Below, in pieces: positions 13,905-16,290 of a stretch of 16,290 bases of DNA. The translations under genes were made by a program, and so were the position numbers. The notes under the pieces are model-generated. The model was not told where the DNA came from. It ran no database searches and saw nothing but the letters and a program-made list of their open reading frames with translations. How positions within the stretch are numbered: the first letter of the stretch is position 1; each line of letters starts with the position of its first letter. Origin of the DNA: Lachnospiraceae bacterium. GTDB lineage: Bacteria > Bacillota > Clostridia > Lachnospirales > Lachnospiraceae. The DNA is taken from contig JAAVAG010000002.1 of assembly GCA_014804185.1 (NCBI GenBank), positions 1 to 16,290 of the forward strand, given 5' to 3'.

Positions 13905-16290
13905 ATGGTTATTAATATGTTTATTTCACTGGAAGGAGTCTGGCAGGCCAGGCTGAATGACGCCGCGGCGGGGGAAATGAAACTGCCGGGGACATTGGAT
14001 GAGAGTAAGCTGGGGCACAGGGATTACGGAAAGAACGCATGGCATCCGGATCAGGAGATCGGAAATGCGGGAGAGGGTTTCCGGCAGGACACTCCTATTG
14101 CGACACGGTTTACAAGAAAGTATACCTATGAGGGAGAGGCCAGGCTTACCCGAAAACTCTCGCTGTCTCTGCCGGAGGGAAAGCGGATTTTTCTGGAGGC
14201 GGAGCGGGCAAGGGTGTTAAGGCTGCTGATCGACGGAGAGGAGATTCCTGTCTGGAAACCGGCCAGCATCAGCACGCCGTACATATTTGAAGTGACCGGG
14301 CTGCAGAGCGGGGAGCATGAGGTGACATTTCTCTCCGATAACAGCTATCCGGGACTGCCCCATGATGATATTGTGTATTCTTCCGCCGCCACGGACGAGA
14401 CCCAGACGAACTGGAACGGCATACTTGGCTATCTGCGGCTGCGGACGGAGGAGCAAGTGTTTTTATCCTCGGTGTCGGTGTATCCTGTGGAGGGAAAGCT
14501 GCGGGTAAAAGTACGGATATCCTCCGCAGAGCCGTGGCGGGGATGTCTTGTTCTGGAATCGGAAGCGCTCACACACAGCGCGGCGGTGCAGGTGGAAATC
14601 CAGGGAGGCGGCAGGGAACAGGAAATTCGGATCGAGGATCTGTCTCTGGCACAGGGAGTAAGGCTCTGGGACGAAGAAGAGGGGAACCTTTATGAGATGA
14701 GAGCAGCGCTGATGCAGGCGTGCGGACGGGAAAGGGCAGAGACAGAGAAAACCGTGGATGAAAAGCGCGTTACATTCGGAATTCGCAGCTTTGGCGATAA
14801 CGGTCATGGACGGCTTGCGTTAAACGGCCGCGTGATTTTTCTTCGAAGCGAGGCGAACTGCGGGGAATTTCCGGAGACAGGATACCCACCCATGGAGACA
14901 GAGCGCTGGATGGAGATTTTGAAGCAATATCGGGAATACGGGGTGAACTGTGTCCGTTTTCATTCTCACTGTCCTCCGGAGGCGGCTTTCGAGGCAGCGG
15001 ACCGGCTGGGGATGCTGATGCAGCCGGAGCTGTCCCACTGGAATCCGCAGAGCGCGTTTGAATCGGAGGAAAGTTTCCTTTATTATAGGACGGAACTGGA
15101 GGCCGTAATCGGGATGCTGGCGAATCACCCTTCTTTTGTGATGCTGACTTTTGGAAATGAACTGCATGCTGGGGAAACAGGACGCAGAAGAATGGATGAA
15201 CTGCTGGAACTGGCGCATGCCCTGGATGACACAAGGCTTTTTGCCAACGGTTCCAATGCTTTCTACGGATGGCAGGGCTGTGATCCTAACAGCGATTTTT
15301 ATACTTCGACGGGCTGCCGCGACGCGGCAATCAGAGGTACTTTTGCAGGGATGGGAGGCTATATCAACAGGCAGTACCCAAACGCAAAAACAAATTATGA
15401 CGAGAGCATGCGCATCATCCGAAAGGAATTTGAAAAGCCTGTGTTCAGCTTTGAGGTGGGACAATTTGAAGTGCTTCCGGATTTTGCGGAACTTTCCCTG
15501 TTTCACGGTATCTCGGATCCGGCCAATCTGCGCATTATCCAGGAGAAAGTGAAAGCAATGAAATTGGAAAATGTCTGGGAGCGGTATGTGGAAGCTACCG
15601 GACAGCTCTCCAGGATCGGGTACCGCGAGGAGGTGGAGGCCGCCTTGCGGACAAAGGAACTCTCCGGTATTTCTTTGCTGGGACTGCAGGACTTTCCGGG
15701 GCAGGGGACGGCACTGGTGGGGATGATGAATTCCCATCTGGAGCCAAAGCCCTATGACTTTGCAAGGCCGGAGCACTTCAGAAAATTTTTCCGGGAAAGC
15801 CTGCCGCTTTTGCTCCTGGATCGATATACCTATGAGGCCGGGGAATCGCTGCGGGCGGATATACTGGTGGCAAATTTCGGAAAAACAGACATTGTGGGAG
15901 AACTCAGATTCCGGCTGCAGGAAGAGGAAGACATGCGAAGAAACGCGGCAGGGAAAAATGTGGTGAAAGAAGGACTTCTGGGAGAGATCCATTGTCCCAA
16001 AGGAGGGCATACGCAGGCCGGTGCGCTGGAGATTACGTTTGATTTTGTGGAAAGGCCGACGCATTTTGCTCTGACCATTCAGGCGGGGGAGATCGAAAAT
16101 ACCTATCCTGTCTGGGTGTATCCGCCGGTGAAACCTGTCTGTCCTGAGAGCGTATATGAGACGGAAGTGTTTGATGAAAAGACAAGGGAAGTTCTGGGGC
16201 AGGGCGGAAAAGTATATTTGACGCCCAAATCCGATCCGGAACATCTTCCGCATTCCATACAGGCGCAGTTTACCACGGATTTCTGGTCGG
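13905..16290 (+). CDS. Glycoside hydrolase family 2-like protein (3' truncated by window end)
   Basis: The frame is open from 13905 to the last base, giving 795 codons without a stop. Layout matches GH2 enzymes (beta-galactosidase/glucuronidase clan): an N-terminal sugar-binding sandwich (about 5-180, LEGVWQARL), an Ig-like sandwich (about 185-285), then a TIM barrel from F291 (FGIRSFG, LNGRVIFLR) with N348-CVRFHSHCPPEAAFEAAD, the acid/base Glu419 in TFGNELH and the probable nucleophile Glu517 in FSFEVGQFE. The 98-residue gap between the two Glu is similar to that of beta-glucuronidase. The block around LLGLQDFPGQGTALVG I associate with an uncharacterised GH2 subgroup. No signal peptide, so cytoplasmic. 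The start is uncertain: ATG 13905 (5 bases after a weak GGA), 13917 (family-like MFISLEG) or 13878 (inside the hairpin element). Substrate unknown. Confidence 0.85.
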   Translation, partial: MVINMFISLEGVWQARLNDAAAGEMKLPGTLDESKLGHRDYGKNAWHPDQEIGNAGEGFRQDTPIATRFTRKYTYEGEARLTRKLSLSLPEGKRIFLEAERARVLRLLIDGEEIPVWKPASISTPYIFEVTGLQSGEHEVTFLSDNSYPGLPHDDIVYSSAATDETQTNWNGILGYLRLRTEEQVFLSSVSVYPVEGKLRVKVRISSAEPWRGCLVLESEALTHSAAVQVEIQGGGREQEIRIEDLSLAQGVRLWDEEEGNLYEMRAALMQACGRERAETEKTVDEKRVTFGIRSFGDNGHGRLALNGRVIFLRSEANCGEFPETGYPPMETERWMEILKQYREYGVNCVRFHSHCPPEAAFEAADRLGMLMQPELSHWNPQSAFESEESFLYYRTELEAVIGMLANHPSFVMLTFGNELHAGETGRRRMDELLELAHALDDTRLFANGSNAFYGWQGCDPNSDFYTSTGCRDAAIRGTFAGMGGYINRQYPNAKTNYDESMRIIRKEFEKPVFSFEVGQFEVLPDFAELSLFHGISDPANLRIIQEKVKAMKLENVWERYVEATGQLSRIGYREEVEAALRTKELSGISLLGLQDFPGQGTALVGMMNSHLEPKPYDFARPEHFRKFFRESLPLLLLDRYTYEAGESLRADILVANFGKTDIVGELRFRLQEEEDMRRNAAGKNVVKEGLLGEIHCPKGGHTQAGALEITFDFVERPTHFALTIQAGEIENTYPVWVYPPVKPVCPESVYETEVFDEKTREVLGQGGKVYLTPKSDPEHLPHSIQAQFTTDFWS

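Noticed and set aside
14820..16253. Long open frame (477 codons) on the - strand opposite the GH2-like gene
   Set aside because: The + frame is open over the same stretch and shows GH2 motifs with both catalytic Glu; the antisense translation is rich in His, Cys, Arg and Pro and resembles no family.

Overview
The window looks like chromosomal DNA from a gut-type anaerobic Firmicute, most probably a Lachnospiraceae/Clostridium cluster XIVa member. This is inferred from strong AGGAGG-type ribosome binding sites, ATG/GTG starts, ferredoxin-tailed aldo/keto reductases, iron-sulfur flavoprotein-type genes, a Firmicute-style PTS and a DeoR-family regulator. Species cannot be named from sequence reading alone. 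I saw no tRNA, rRNA, transposase, integrase, CRISPR array or origin.

Left part (1-4618), all on the + strand and visibly more A/T-rich than the rest: the 3' end of an FtsX/MacB-type ABC permease; a lipoprotein with a cyclophilin-like domain; an aldo/keto reductase (AKR) with a two-cluster ferredoxin tail; a small flavoprotein with a compact cysteine motif like that of iron-sulfur flavoproteins; and a second, diverged AKR-ferredoxin fusion that lacks the classical catalytic Tyr and Lys. Together the last four read as a redox module. It closes with a bidirectional terminator shared with the convergent gene.

Middle (4638-6298): a Sel1-repeat protein on the - strand, then an intergenic region of about 330 bp with two divergent promoters. 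The rightward promoter carries 10-bp direct repeats that look like DeoR-type operator sites.

Fructose operon (6299-12180): 1-phosphofructokinase, fructose PTS EIIABC, an HPr, Enzyme I, and a DeoR-family regulator last. The whole phosphorelay (PEP to EI to HPr to EIIA/EIIB to fructose, then fructose-1-P to fructose-1,6-bisphosphate) is encoded in one operon. The HPr keeps His15 but has Lys where HPr normally has regulatory Ser46. The ptsH-ptsI gap is packed with hairpins, and the operon ends in a long intrinsic terminator followed by a second hairpin.

Right part (12286-16290): a zinc-dependent medium-chain dehydrogenase, a short serine-acetyltransferase-like hexapeptide acyltransferase (GTG start), a compact element of four adjacent hairpins that begins inside the acyltransferase stop codon, and the first 795 codons of a glycoside hydrolase family 2-like protein that runs off the window. 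The dehydrogenase could feed fructose to the PTS pathway if it is a sorbitol-type enzyme, but its substrate is not determined. The most unusual items are the multi-hairpin element, the Ser46-less HPr, the AKR that lacks its tetrad residues, and the structured ptsH-ptsI leader.
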